Positions 45,897 through 58,433 of a stretch of 64,000 nt of DNA are shown here, piece after piece. The stretch is from Otatea glauca (Eukaryota; Streptophyta; Magnoliopsida; Poales; Poaceae). The stretch is taken from positions 30,708,093-30,772,092 of the forward strand of contig CM070719.1 in the NCBI GenBank assembly GCA_036346275.1, read 5' to 3'. Position numbers and translations under genes: made by a program. Position 1 is the first letter of the stretch. Every line of letters starts with the position of its first letter. The notes beneath the pieces were generated by a model, which was not told the DNA's origin, did not search any database, and saw only the letters and a list, made by a program, of their open reading frames with translations.

Positions 45897-47150
45897 CTAT
45901 ATAGCTTCATGGGGTTGAGCATAAGGTTGATTTTGCTTCTTCTTTGGGCACTTGTTGGCATAATGCCCATGCTCACGACAACAAAAGCAAGTAACGTTGG
46001 CTTTCCGATTTTTAGCATCAGATAGCTGATCGTTGGTGTTGTTGGAGGGATGAGCAGATGGTGATTGTGACTGGGAGTGGAATTGAGTAAAATTCTTCTT
46101 GGGGCAAGCATCTTTGTTCAATCGCCTCTTCTTTAACTGATTCTTCAGGCGACCTGCTGCAAATCTTATTCCTCCTACTCTTGGAGTTATAATCTTAAGT
46201 GATGTAACTTCTGGTATGACTATAGCTGCAGGAGATATTTGTTCTCTTTGTGGGCACTGATTAGCATAATAGCCTTGCTTGTGACAGATGAAGCACTTAT
46301 GTTTCTTTCGTGACGCTTTGTTGGGAACAATTGCATGTTCTATGATGTTCTCCTTCTGAATCTTAACTTGTTGATGATTAGGGCATTCCCTTGCCCAATG
46401 ATCTTCTTCACCACACAAGAAGTATGCTGTTGGCGATGGCCAATTACTGCTTTCTTGATGATGATTGACAAGGTTGAAATGTGCTTTCTCCAATTCTTCT
46501 AATGATATTTCTTGTGCAACTCCTCTTCTATTTGCCAATTCTTGAGCAACTAAGGCTCGGAGTTTATCTTGCTGATGCTGAACTGCGGAGGTGACTAGTG
46601 GATGAAGGGGGCATTGGGATGGGCAATGATCTTGACTTTCGCAAAGGTAACAAGTGATATTATTCAGGGGACATTTTCCGGGAGAATGATTTCCTTCACA
46701 GCTGGAGCAGTTGATTTTATGTTCATCAGCAGTATTATCTATTTCTCCACAGCGAATGCAAGCACGATCTTCAGATTGGTTGGGTTGACAACATTTTAAG
46801 GAACAATGTTTAGGTATCGAATAAGTTGTAGGAGTAGGTTTCTAATTTGAACCATTTTCTCTTCTGGCGAGAATTGCGCCAAGGATGGAATTGATCTACG
46901 CTAGATACTGGAGAAGAAGAGAGTGAGTCTGGTGATTTTGTTTCATTAGGGCGAGCATTTGTGCGACGATTGGAGATTTCAGCAATTGCCCTTCTAAGTT
47001 AGATTCTTGTGAACCTTGGGGAGGTAGGGAGCTATGATGATTGTTATGCTGAAATGGAAGTGCTTTAGCTGAATGTTGAGGATTTGGTTGATCTGGGGTA
47101 GGATTATCATCTCTTGGTGGTTGAGGGTCTTGCGCGGTTTTACTTTTCAT
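45897..47150 (-). pseudogene. gag: Element F gag: capsid absent, multiple zinc knuckles
   Basis: The start (47150) gives an acidic, Pro/Gln-rich N-terminus ending in SPIVAQMLALMKQNHQTHSL. Instead of a capsid, the sequence then passes in broken frames (46.9-46.8 kb) to SEDRACIRCGEID, the same Cys-rich region as in A. The Cys-rich units are CIRCGEIDNTADEH (altered), CSSCEGNHSPGKC, CYLCESQDHCPSQC, YFLCGEEDHWAREC (first Cys is Tyr), CFICHKQGYYANQC (His is Tyr) and CFCCREHGHYANKC (intact). They are separated by basic linkers such as RLKNQLKKRRLNK. The last 213 codons (46538-45897) are one open frame. A nucleic-acid-binding protein without assembly domain is inferred. It lies far from any pol. Confidence 0.75.
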
Positions 47151-49222
47151 GATTTTTCCTGAGAGACCTTGTCACAGGCATCCTGCAACAATGATTAACA
47201 AGATGTTGGAATCAGAGAGATATGGTCAAATAGGGGTTAACCAGGCCACAAGGCAACATTTCGTTCATTAATATTTTCTTAATTAAAATTTCTTATTAAG
47301 GAAGGCTTGGCACATCGTAAATTTCGACCTCATGGTTTAACATTTACGAGAGTAACCCAAAAAGCAATACAAAAGATTTACAACAAAAATTCAATAGAAC
47401 ATTAAATCTATGTATTCAATATAGTACTTGGGAGGGATATCTAAGGTTTTTCTTATACTAGCCTAACCATAAGTATTTCTGCACAAGAGTTTACTATATG
47501 ACTAGAATAAGGTATAATTTGGATAGTACTATTTTTCAAATAAGCTATTTAGCGACGAGTTTCTTTTAAACTTTACATCTCTTATTGAGATTAGCATTCC
47601 AAGGTTTCTAGTTAACGTTGTTCATCTATCATCTTTTAAAAGGAAAGATGTTAGAATGATGATTTAGATAAGAAAGAGATTTAAACGAGAGGAAAGAGTT
47701 ATCATAAACATATTTATGCAACATATAATGTCTTTTGAAGGTTCATGCTCTAAAATAATACCGTATGTTTAATGGTTTGATAACTATGGGTTTTATATTA
47801 TTTTGAGTTTTCTCTTCGTAACTTGTTAACCTATTGGTTAAGTGTTATGAGAATATCCCGAAATAACAATACATGCAAAAACTTTTAACTGGTCAAAAGG
47901 TAATACACTTTTATTTTGATATATAGGAGTTATACATCTCCTTATATTACAACAAAGTTTTCCTACTACTAATATATGGTCATATGTTTTATTCTAGTAA
48001 TAAAGGACTAACTGAAGGTTCTATGGTAAGAGTACTTCTCAAAGCAAGGCAAAGGTAGTTTTGCGGTGTTAGATTACTAAGGAATCTTGGAAGCAAAAGG
48101 CGCTAGTACGTTTTGGACTCATTCTTTGAATATGGATGAAACGAGGATAGATGGTAATGTGATGAAACAAGGATAGATACCAATGTTTGTCATACGGACT
48201 TGGGCAAATTTGGTTGGTGTCACAAATTGTTGATCATGGCAACTTGTGGCGGCATTTCTTTTGCAATACTCTGTCGAGAGAGAGGAAGGAAGAAAGGTGG
48301 TTTTGGTGTGGAGGAGAAAAAGCAAGCTGACTTGGTTTTTCAGTGTCCAAAGGAGAATATAAGGTGGTTATAACTGTGACTTGGACGGATCAAGCCCAAC
48401 AGGTAGAGAGTAAAGAGATGACTGGAAAAGAGAGCTATGTTATTAATCCTGATGAAGCTGGATTTGCGAGGAGGGCTAGAAATTTTAAAATGATATGTAG
48501 ATAACAATTTCTACAGAAGAAAGGATAAGCTTGAAAGAAATTTTATAAAAGAAGAGAGACTCTTTATGAAAATTTTCCTTCTAACCTACATGTTAGGATT
48601 TCTAGATTCATATATTTAGGAGCAATTTATCATAAAACTTTAACCTAAAGTTTAAGTTTATATGTAAATCATCCCGGCAAGGAAAACAAAATCCAATTAC
48701 AAATAGCAAGGTATAAACATTACATAAAAAATGCTTCATATAGCTAAAGTAGAATGATACTGCTACGCGTAAGGATTCCTATCTTAAGGGGGAACCTAAT
48801 CTATTCTTCTGCATTTTACTATTGGGCTTCGTTGACTCTTCATGAAGTAGGATATTCATACTTTACTTCCATCTTGGAGGTTGTAGCGAGGCGTTATGTC
48901 CATCTTGATGTCAATGTAGATGCTATAGTCTTCTTTGGCTCAGTATGAAGGATGGTAGCGACATATCTTTGACAACTTCAGAAGCAAATAGTGAAGATGA
49001 ACTATAGGCGAGGACTATTTTTAAGGAAAGAGGAGTTTGATATAAAACAAAATGTGTGTGGGGTAAGGACAAGATCTTAAGAAAGAGGAAAGAATAGCAA
49101 AAACTACATTTTGCAAATATAGTAACTTTTTGCAATTAAACTTTTGAGATTGGCCTAATCTTATTACTAACGACCATTCTATCCAGGGTTTATCCTACGG
49201 TTAGTGTGGCTCTAATACCAAC
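47151..49222 (-). other. Leader and primer-binding site of element F
   Basis: On the minus strand the primer site tggtattagagcc (49208-49220) lies two bases inside the 5' LTR and resembles the tRNA-Met-type site. The following 2 kb is AT-rich and without a convincing frame. Just before gag, attgttgcag (minus strand, near 47184) looks like a 3' splice site, so the leader may be spliced. Confidence 0.65.
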
Positions 49223-52200
49223 TGTAGCGACCCCCTATTTCACATAAATGCAAAATGGAAATCTAATGCGCATAAAGTACTAGTCCCATAATCAGTGGCT
49301 AGTACGCACATTTTCAACAATTGGAATCACATCCATACATCATTTTATTCAAGCGGAAGCTATTTGTACAGTATATTCTTACAACTCAGAGTATATAAAT
49401 ATAGCACAGAAGAAGCAAAGTCTTGTAGTGTGCCCATCCGATCCCTCAGGCAACTGACAAGGCATAATCCCTAGGAAGGTCACTTTATTGAAAATCCCGC
49501 ATCCTGCGACGAAAAGAGATCTTTCGAAGCTTCGCTATCTTTTTCCACCTAAAAGAACATAATAAGCAAGGGTGAGTACTTCACGTACTCCGCAAGACTT
49601 TAGGAAATCCTATAATATATGCAAGCCATTTCAAAGGAAAGGCTTCAACGGTTAATTTGCATAAAGCGAAATTTAATTTGTAAATGAGGTTGTCATTTGT
49701 AAACGGAATTTAATAAAGAAAGTTTGACTAATAAGAAATATGTAACAATAGAGCATAAGTAATAACTCACAGTCCTCCATGACGTGAGTGTCGAGATGTC
49801 CAATTTCCTGCCAACTCGTGGCATAACCACAATCTTTGCCGAAGCAAGGCACATCAGGTGAAAATCGTCCCATTTTGAAAATAGTAAAACATTTAGCTAT
49901 GTGATGACGTTACCAAGTGCCTTTTACTGTAGGCGCAGCTGATTAATTAGATTTACACTCTGCAAAGGTGTACAGCTTACCCACAAGAAATGATCATCTC
50001 TTTGTGCAGCGCAATTGACACACTTCCTTTGGTGTGCCACAGAGAGATTATAGCATAACCGTTACATTACCTAGACCTAGCTTTGCACTAGCCCGGTGAC
50101 GTGAAACCCTTGTTATGGAAGAAGAAACATAAATAAGTACAACATGACAGTCCATCCCTGCAATAAGATCAAGAACATATGCTGTCCATCCCTGCAACAA
50201 GGGTTTATTCCCATAACAAGGTGTACACCGTTGTACCGATATGCATTTACCCACACCTCGGTGTGGAAGCCCCTCATAAGCAAACCTTGAAGGGATTGCT
50301 CATACTATCTCCCACCTACCAGCGTGCAAAGCCAGACCTAAGCAACTTAATAGGTTAAGGCTGTCCCATACCAGCACTCGTGGTTGTACGATTTTCTTGG
50401 CTTGAAAACAACCCATAGCTCGGTCCTTAATCTGACACAGGCAATACTTCTCCCTACACTACATACAAGTCTAACCCTTGCACAACCGGCTATTGCCAAT
50501 AATTGCCCGCATCTAAACCATAGTTTTATTTTGGGGATTTTTAGTCAAAATACCAACAATTGACATCATGTCATAACCAACCTTTTTCAATTCTCAAGAA
50601 TCAATTTTGATCTGATCATATTCAACGTTGGTTCTAAAGTATGGCTAAGCATGGTTAATAATCGCATATACGCAAGTTGACATTATGTATTGTCTAACCC
50701 ATTTATATGGTTATCAAGGTTCACATGTCCATACTTATCAAGGAAGTTTCACGAAACAACAGGTATATTTACCAGTTCCACAAAATAGCGTATTTACAGA
50801 AAATAAATGCATGCATGAAACATTTTGATAAACACAATGAAAATTAAATACTGAGATCAATATGATAAAAAGGGGTGCTTGCCTTGCTTAATCGTTGTTT
50901 ACGATGAAGTCGCGGTCGAAGCCTGTGTTGTCGATGACGGAATTAATGACGTCGGGTTCTATGCGTCGTTCAATGGAAATATAGCAAAACAACAATTTCA
51001 ATAAGGGCAAAAAGAAGACAGACAGAAAATCAAATAAAACATGCTATAAGAAACTGATGCATATTCTTTTATAGATTATTTATTCTTGTTTTACGAATTC
51101 AAGACGCTAAAATTATGTATTCTTGTATTTATAACTTCGAATTATGGATGGTAAAATTATTTGGATTAATAGGATTAAAACATTAGTTATCATATTATAT
51201 ATGAGTAGTACTGACTTTGCATAAGTATTCATTTTGAATATATGTATATACACACCAGATTTGCTAGGTTGGGCTATCGGTTACATATTCTTATTTGCAA
51301 GAAGGTCTTGGTTAAAACAAATATCTTAACCATTGATTTCTTATTTATTATTATAGCTCGTTTATTCATACTACGAATTATGAAGATCATAATACTTAGG
51401 GTTATTTGGAGGATAGGATTTATATGCAGAACATAATGAAACAAGATTATTTCTTCATAATAAGGTGGTCTACACTTTGGGGAGCATTCCTAAGCTGATT
51501 TCATAGTTTTTAGGATTTAGATGAGATGCTTTATTCATTGCTGAAATAGCTTAAATGGCATTAAGGTTTCTAATGACCATGACACTTAAGGGTTTTGATC
51601 TAACAGGATTCAGATGCAAAACAGGATGTAGAAAGAATATTTTTCTAGATTATGGTAGTCCATATTTCAAGGATCATTTCTGGGCTATTCTTCATAAAAT
51701 TTGCATTTAGACAAGTTGTTCAATGAGTTGCCGAAAAGGCTTAAGTGTTTCTGAAAACATAATACTTAAGGTTATTTTGCTATCAAGATTTATACGCAAA
51801 GTATGATGAAGTGAAATTATTTCTCTAGAATATGGTGCTATGTACTTTGGAGGGTATTTCTAAACTGATTTTATAAATTTTAGTGTTTAGACGTAATATT
51901 TTATTTGCTACAGAAATAGCATAAATGATCACAAAGTTAATGTTGTAACAAGACGGATTTCGTTTTTCGTTTGCGGCTACACTATACATGATTTTTCATT
52001 CATTTTTCTGATATGAACAGGGTATGATCTTTAAAGTGATTTAGAACTGGTTTGACATTATTTTGATTTTGGCCGAGGTGTTTTGTATGCATATGAAGAT
52101 GAAGTCTTTTATGAACTTAATTCTTATTGGATGTTTTTGCCAACTAATATGATTTTGGCCTTAGGAATATTCTGACATTAGCCAGTTGTTACTTAGTTTT

Positions 52201-54676
52201 ATGTTTTAACATTTGAGTTTTATTAAGTTAATTAAGCTTATTTAAGCTAACCTCCTAATCCATGATCTGTAGAATTTAGAAGTACCAATCTTATTTGTTT
52301 CCTGTCTTTTGAGTTTGAAACAGACAACCTAACTAAGCCCATAACAAGTTGGTCTAAGTATTATTTTGCTAACACTATTTTAGTTTAGCAAATGAGGATT
52401 CTTATGGAACATACCCACATACAAGGACTATGAATCAGTCTCTTCTTAAGTTAAGGTCTTGATGTATGAATGTAACTGATCAAGGTTATTCAAATTAAAT
52501 CCCTAATATCTTTGACTAGGGGATTTATTTCAACAAATCTTTTCCATCTGTTTTGGATCCTAACAAGATAGGTACATATGAACTAAATTGATTTTGAATT
52601 AGAGGTCTTTAACCAGAGTACTCTACCTTCTTTAGCATACCTTAATCCTGGACTAGCCAACAGCAGAGCTTAAACAATTGGTCCCACTAGTCATGCCTGC
52701 TATTTACTTATTATGCAAAACTCATATGAGGATTTTATACATGCACAATTTACAGAGCTTATAATTGTTACTTGCTATAACCTTGAGTTGCGATCTGCTA
52801 ACATATGGACATTGATAACCTTACTAGCATACTAGATTTTTGTTGTCTACCTTAATCAAGTTCTGCCATATAACCAAGATGACTAATTAAAATTACTAAC
52901 TCCAGTTACCTTGGATGGGGGCCATTGGACAGGACGAACAGAGGAAGCACAGTCAGGCGCCATGGCAATCATGGCCGAAGGCTTGTCCGGGGCTAGTCTC
53001 TTATGACATGGAATTAAGAGGCACTAGTGAGTCATTAGTGAAGGAAAAGAATACAAGACAAGAAGAAAACAAAGAGCAAGCTCACAGAAGAAAACAGGCG
53101 CAGGGGGCTAGGGTGACTGGAAAAATGGAACTCCAGGGGTTCACAGGTACTGTGGGTGGTCTAGGTTTGGCAGAGGTGTCTAGAGGGGTCTGCGGAGGTT
53201 TATGCGTTACCAGTGATGGGGAAAACCGAGTCGTGGTGAGGTTCGGCTTGTGCGTGCTCAAACACGGTGTGGGCAGCGGATATCAGGGGAATTGATGGTC
53301 GGGGCAGCAAGGTTTGCAGGGAGATGAGCCTGGCGTCTTGCCGTGGCAGAGAAAAAGGAAGGGTAGGTTTCTTGGTTGCAAGGCGCGAGATTGGAGTCGT
53401 AGAATGGAGGGAAGACAGCGACATTTGAGGCTCGGTTTGTACGCTCGGGGTAAAAGGCCATTTGGGGAGAGATCACTGGCTTTTATTGCCCAACAAGGTA
53501 GTGGAGAAGCTAGATGACGGGTGGGCCTTGGTATTGTTCATTGAAGTGACACAAAACAAACCTCATCTTCTTATCGCCAGCAGACCTCAGTTGCATTCAA
53601 TGGACCAAATAGCAATCATGGTGGTAATTTAATGAGGAATTTATGGCATGTACAATAGATAGTATTAAAGGTACTGTTAAATTTTCAGAGTTATCTCATG
53701 CCTGTAGAATTTATAAAAATTCTAACAGTGCATTGTGCACAGATTTATGCATTAAGTCAATAATTTATCTGAGAATATATAACCTATCTAATACTTGTGA
53801 AACTTTTGTGGAGGTTCCTTATGGCCATATTAGTATCTGGTAAAATTTTCAGCTTTAAATTCTATATATTTTATTTACTAAAATTCTAACATTGAAATTA
53901 CCAGATTCTCAGCTTTTCAGTTTTCGAATTTTCAAAATTATCATATATAATTATTATTTCCAAATATTTTACTGTTCATAGACTGATCCAGAATGAATAT
54001 AATATAAAAAATTCAGGTCGAATTAATGCAGTATTATTTTTATTTAAATCTGACAAATACACTGTTGCTAGTCAAGAATTCATTAATTGCACTCTTAATT
54101 GCTTTGATGTGGCTTGTAACTTCCTAAAATATCTTTGTATGACACTTAACTGCCAAAATTAATTTATAAATAATTTTATATGTTTAAAAAAATTTATTTA
54201 TTTTTTTGTTATAAACTTTTTACTCTTTTCTTTATCTATTATTATGATTATATGAAAAAAAATTCCTTTGGAACAAAAATCTAGGAAATTCACGAAAATC
54301 AAAATAAATTCATAAAAATAATCAATAAATATATTTTAATATTGAACTTCATTTTCTTGTTGTACTTTAAGTTTTGTATTGTAGAGAAAATGAAATTAAT
54401 ACAATTAAAGATTCTCTTAAGAACAAAAATTCAATAAAATTTTAGATTATTTTGGTATTTCAATGTAAACTTTTATTTGCAACTTATTTTCATATTTTGT
54501 TTTATTTGAAGTTTCATTTTGCAATTCATCCTTTTATTATGGTTGGATTTCAAGATATTGAAATAGAAGATAATATTTTAATTCATTTTTGATATTCTAA
54601 TTAAAAATTCTATTCAATTACATTTTTCAATTTTTATATTTTTATTTTTATTTTTTAGAATTTTTTGGATGTTACA
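49223..54676 (-). repeat. 5' LTR of element F (5.45 kb)
   Basis: It starts tgtagcgaccccctatttc and ends ttttttggatgttaca. To about 52.1 kb it follows the 3' LTR. From there to 54.5 kb it has sequence missing from the 3' LTR, part of which (53.64-53.8 kb) matches solo LTR G near 62.3-62.4 kb. A GC-richer patch (52.9-53.5 kb) contains open frames that I regard as chance. The last ~150 bases match the 3' LTR again. Confidence 0.8.
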
Positions 54677-55266
54677 GTCAGCTTGTCGAGCCCCCTTCTT
54701 GTCATATTGTCATTGGGACCAAGTGAAAGACCTTGTGGAGGTCTACCCATAATTGTGATGAGTTATTGATATCATTTAAGCATATGGTGCTTAAGTTTCA
54801 GGTTGATTTGAAGTTTAAATTGAATTTGACGCATTTTGAGAAAATGCCCACGATTTTCGGTGCTACTGGCCTAACGGCGGTAGCACCGGCCAAGGGGTGG
54901 TAGCACTGGCCTTAGGCCGGTGTGAAAATTCCAGAGAGGGGATTTGGTGTAGGGCGGTGCTACTAGCCATGGGGCGGTAGCACCGGCCCTTATGAGCGAG
55001 AATGCACATGATTTTTTATTTTTGATGAGATTCTTTGCATATCCTTTTGGGCAATGCTATGTGATGTGTTTTCTTGTTTTTGATGGTTGCAGGATGTCCG
55101 TACTCGACCACGGTGAGGTGAAGTAGGACCAGGACTAGGCGAAGTGCGCCGGAGGTCCAGGCGGTTAAGGATCGCCAAAGATGATAGGAGACTGAGTCGG
55201 TGCAAACCTAGAAGACAAGGAATGGATAAGAAGCTAACTTGGAGCTACTCAGATCAACGAGGACAC
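54677..55266. other. Island of unknown origin with repeated GGCGGTAGCACCGG motifs
   Basis: The stretch belongs to neither F nor H. Between 54858 and 54992 a motif around ggcggtagcaccggcc occurs about five times in both orientations and in variants (ggtgctactggcc, ggtggtagcactggcc, ggcggtgctactagcc, ggcggtagcaccggcc). No frame is convincing. It may be the remains of a different element, possibly brought in when the right side of Copia E was lost. Confidence 0.5.
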
Positions 55267-56357
55267 CAAAACAAAGAGTAGATAAACTCCAAAAATCAAA
55301 TAAAATTCACCATTAAACAGATCTCAATTTTACAAATTTTCAGAAACTTGAATCACCCACATCCGAGTTAAAATGCAGAAGTTATAGCCTTTCAAAGATT
55401 GAATTAATTCTGAAAATAAAGAAAATAGAAAATCCGATTTTCCTGAATTTTTTTTATTCTTAAAAACCGCATTAATGCGACATGCTGACATCAGCCCTGA
55501 TCTGAGCCAATCAGATACCGACGTGTGCCACGGTCCAAGGACTCGGTCCACGGTTTGGATCTGGTCCACCGTGGACCCGGTCCATGAGCCTCTAGTCTTA
55601 CTGACACGCGGGCCCGTGGCACGATGACTCAGCGCCAACATGACAAACACGCGGTCGCCACGCAAGCGCCACATCGTCGCCAGCTCGGCGAATCTGCCCA
55701 CATGTGTGACACGCGTCGACGAAGCATCAAGCCACGTCGGACGGCAACGCGCATGGCCCTAGGGTCATCGGCAGCGAGAACAGCGGGCACCACTGGATAG
55801 GTCTCAATGTCGCACACACAATGACGCGATCGGCTTCCTACCTGGCTTGTTGGAATGCCGAACACGACAACGAACGTGGCGGTGATTCTAGGGTTCACGG
55901 CGGCGCGGCTCTCAGGTGGGTTCTTGGCGAAGCAGAGGTGCGCACGAGCTTCTTGGCGACGCGACGAAGCGAACGACACCAGAGGTGCGCCAGAACTGGG
56001 CCACATGCACGAACAGTATGTGGGTCCGGCCCACTACTGTTCACTTTGGTTTTTCGCCGATTTTTCAATTAAAATAAATACAGAAATTCGATTGGTTTGT
56101 TTTAGGCAATAAAAATATCAGGAAAAATCGAAGAAAATTCTCATAAATACTTTGAGACATTCTAAACTCAAATAAAATATTTTTGGCAAAACTTTATATT
56201 AACTTTGTATATAATTAATTAATTTTCACCAAAGGCCAATATACATAATTTAAATCTTATTCAAATAAAATCTAGAAAAATCCAATAAATTCCGAAAAGT
56301 CACAAAATGCACAATTAGCAATAAAATAATAATAAAAGAAAATTTTGGGATGTTATA
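55267..56357 (-). repeat. 3' LTR of element H, truncated
   Basis: The right edge is gggatgttata (usual end ttaca). From there it follows the A LTR family (compare 36180-37685) with considerable divergence. The left edge at about 55267 is where the match (aaaaatcaaataaaattcac and flanks) ends. It is GC-rich at 55.5-56.0 kb, the promoter and leader side. Confidence 0.8.
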
Positions 56358-56379
56358 AACCTACCCCTTAACAGAATCT

Positions 56380-57905
56380 TGACCCCGAGATTTAGGGCTA
56401 ACCAGAGAATAGGTTTGGAAATTCTGACTTTAGATCCTCTTCACGCTTCCAAGTGGCTTTACTTTCAGAATGATTGCTCCACTGAACTCTGCAAAAGCGA
56501 ATAGACTTATTCCTAGTTTTGCGATCCATAACATCCAAGATTCTGATTGGCCGCTCCTTGTAGGTCAAATCTTCCTATAGCTCTATTGCTTCCAATGGGG
56601 TTTGTTCTGCTGGCACTCTAAGACATTTCTTAAGCTGCAACACGTGAAATATATCATGCACTCCTGCAAATGACTGTAGCAATTCCAACTGATATGCAAC
56701 CTCTCCTCGTCAGCTCAAAATCTTGAACGGACCAACATACCTTGGCGCAAACTTCCCTTTAATGTGGAACCTTTTAACCCCTTTAAGAGGGGTAACCCTG
56801 AGATACACATAATCATTGGGCTCAAAGCTCAAATCACGACGACGATTATCAATGTCGCTCTTTTGTCTTGACTGTGCTATTTTCAATCTCTCTCTAATCA
56901 TAGCGACTTAATTTTTGGCTTCCTCGAGAATATCTGGCCCAAACACCAACTGTTCTCTTGTTTCGTTCCAATTTAATAGGGTACGACAAGCACGACCATA
57001 CAAGGCCTCAAATGGTGACGTCCACAAACTAGCTTGATAACTGTTATTATAACTGAATTCTGCATACGGCAAATACTTATCCCATGACGTAGCATAGGAT
57101 AATGGACAAGCTCTCAACATATCCTCTAGGATCTTATTTACCCTCTCGGTTTGACCATCTGTCTACGGATGATACGCTGTACTTAAATTCAGGCGAGTTC
57201 CCATTGCTTCATGCAACTTATTCCAAAATCTCGAGGTAAACTGCGTACCTCTATCTGACACAATCTTCTTGGGCACTCCATGCAAACACACAATCCTCGA
57301 CATATGCAATTCTGCCAAATGGTCTCCTGAATAAGTCGCCTTCACTGGGATGATGTGAGCGACTTTGGTCAACGATCCACAATAACCCAAATAGAATCGT
57401 AACCCCTCTGAGTCTTAGGCAAACTGGTAATAAAGTACACTCCGATTTCCACCCATTTCCATTCTGGAATCTTCAATGGTTCTAACAAACCAGCGGGTCT
57501 TTGATGCATGGCTTTTACCCTTTGACATACGTCACACAGAGCAACGTGCTCAACTACATCACGCTTCATGTTAGGCCACCAAAACCTTTCCTTAAGATAT
57601 TGATACATCTTAGCACTTCCAGGATGAATCGAGTACTTAGAATCATGAGCTTCCTCAAGAATCAATTGCTTAAGCTCCTTATTTGGTACACAAATCCTTC
57701 CCTTAAACCCCATGGTACCTTGCTCATCCCCGACAAAATCCTCCGCTAAACCTTCATCCTTCCTAGACTTGATTCTGCTGATTTTCTCGTCATCCTTCTG
57801 ACCTTCTCTAATTTGATCTTCAAGTGTTGGCTTTAATTCCAATGTAGCTACAAAACCTTGTGGAACAGCTTCCAATTTTAGCTTCTGAAACTCACTACAC
57901 AACTC
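56380..57905 (-). pseudogene. Element H integrase and chromodomain
   Basis: Minus strand, high to low. The integrase zinc domain has HDSKYSIHPGSAKMYQYLKE, then RFWWPNMKRDV and CDVCQRVKA (HHCC complete, 57902-57369). The catalytic core has WVIVDRLTKVAHIIPVKATY-like sequence across a frameshift near 57380 and VSDRGTQFTSRFWNKL. TAG at 57163-57165 stands where the conserved P-Q-T-D-G-Q motif has Gln. The core end is SPFEALYGRACRTLLNWNE and the C-terminal domain ends RYVGPFKIL (56710). The chromodomain is partly readable in broken frames to about 56390 (RFCRVQWSN, KREEDLKSEFPNLF). This is the typical gene order of Tekay-type elements. At least two frameshifts and one nonsense codon prevent a functional product. 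Confidence 0.88.
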
Positions 57906-58433
57906 TTATCAATCACTTGATATCGGCATATTTGCACTATAGCTTTTGCGACTCAAAGCATCGGCTACAACATTAGCCTTACCTGGATGATAAAGAATTC
58001 GAACGTTATAGTCTTTTATCAATTCCAACCATCTCCTTTACCTCATATTAAGATATGACTAAGTGAATATATATTTTAGACTCCTATGGTCTGTATATAT
58101 CTCACACCTGTTTCCAATGAGATAATGTCGCATATTTTTAAGGCATGCACTACGGCAGCTAATTCCAAATCATGCGTAAGATAATTCCCTTCATGCGGCC
58201 TCAATTGTCTTGACGCATCACAATATATATCGAAACTATTCTGCACATCTGGCACTACTAACACAGGTGCGGTAGTCAATCGCTTCTTCAACTCTTGAAA
58301 ACTCTTTTCGCATTCTAGCGTCCATTCAAACTTCTTTTCTTTCTTCAACAACTGCGTAAAGGTTCTAGCAATCATAGAGAACCCTTCTATGAACCGACCG
58401 TAATATCCTGCCATTCCCAAAAAACTACGAATT
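57906..58433 (-). pseudogene. Element H RNase H and RT end
   Basis: Starting at the G insertion (58433), the minus strand reads RSFLGMAGYYGRFIEGF, then LLKKEKKFEWTLECEKSFQE, LTTAPVLVVPDVQNSFDIYC, then DAS joined directly to RQLRPHEGNYLTHDLELAAV. The piece between (the usual KQGLGCVLMQ...AYAS) is deleted in frame, removing part of the RNase H fold. The frame then breaks near 58130. Upstream it connects with the RT at 63009 once G is removed. Confidence 0.88.

Larger units (their letters stand above)
41021..54676 (-). mobile_element. Element F: non-autonomous long-LTR element with zinc-knuckle gag
   Basis: Related LTRs at 41021-45019 and 49223-54676 flank a 4.2 kb internal region. On the minus strand it has a primer site (49208-49220), a ~2 kb leader, a gag-like gene (47150-45897) and a polypurine block next to the left LTR. 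There is no protease, RT, RNase H or integrase. The ends tg(a/t)agcgacccc and gatgttaca are typical. The flanks do not match as a duplication (tggat on the left, gtcag on the right), and Copia E does not resume on the right. One end has therefore been rearranged, or the two halves come from different copies. Confidence 0.8.

Noticed and set aside
52915..53295. 126-codon frame in the F 5' LTR
   Set aside because: GC-richer LTR patch. No known domain, no counterpart in the other F LTR, and several overlapping antisense frames.
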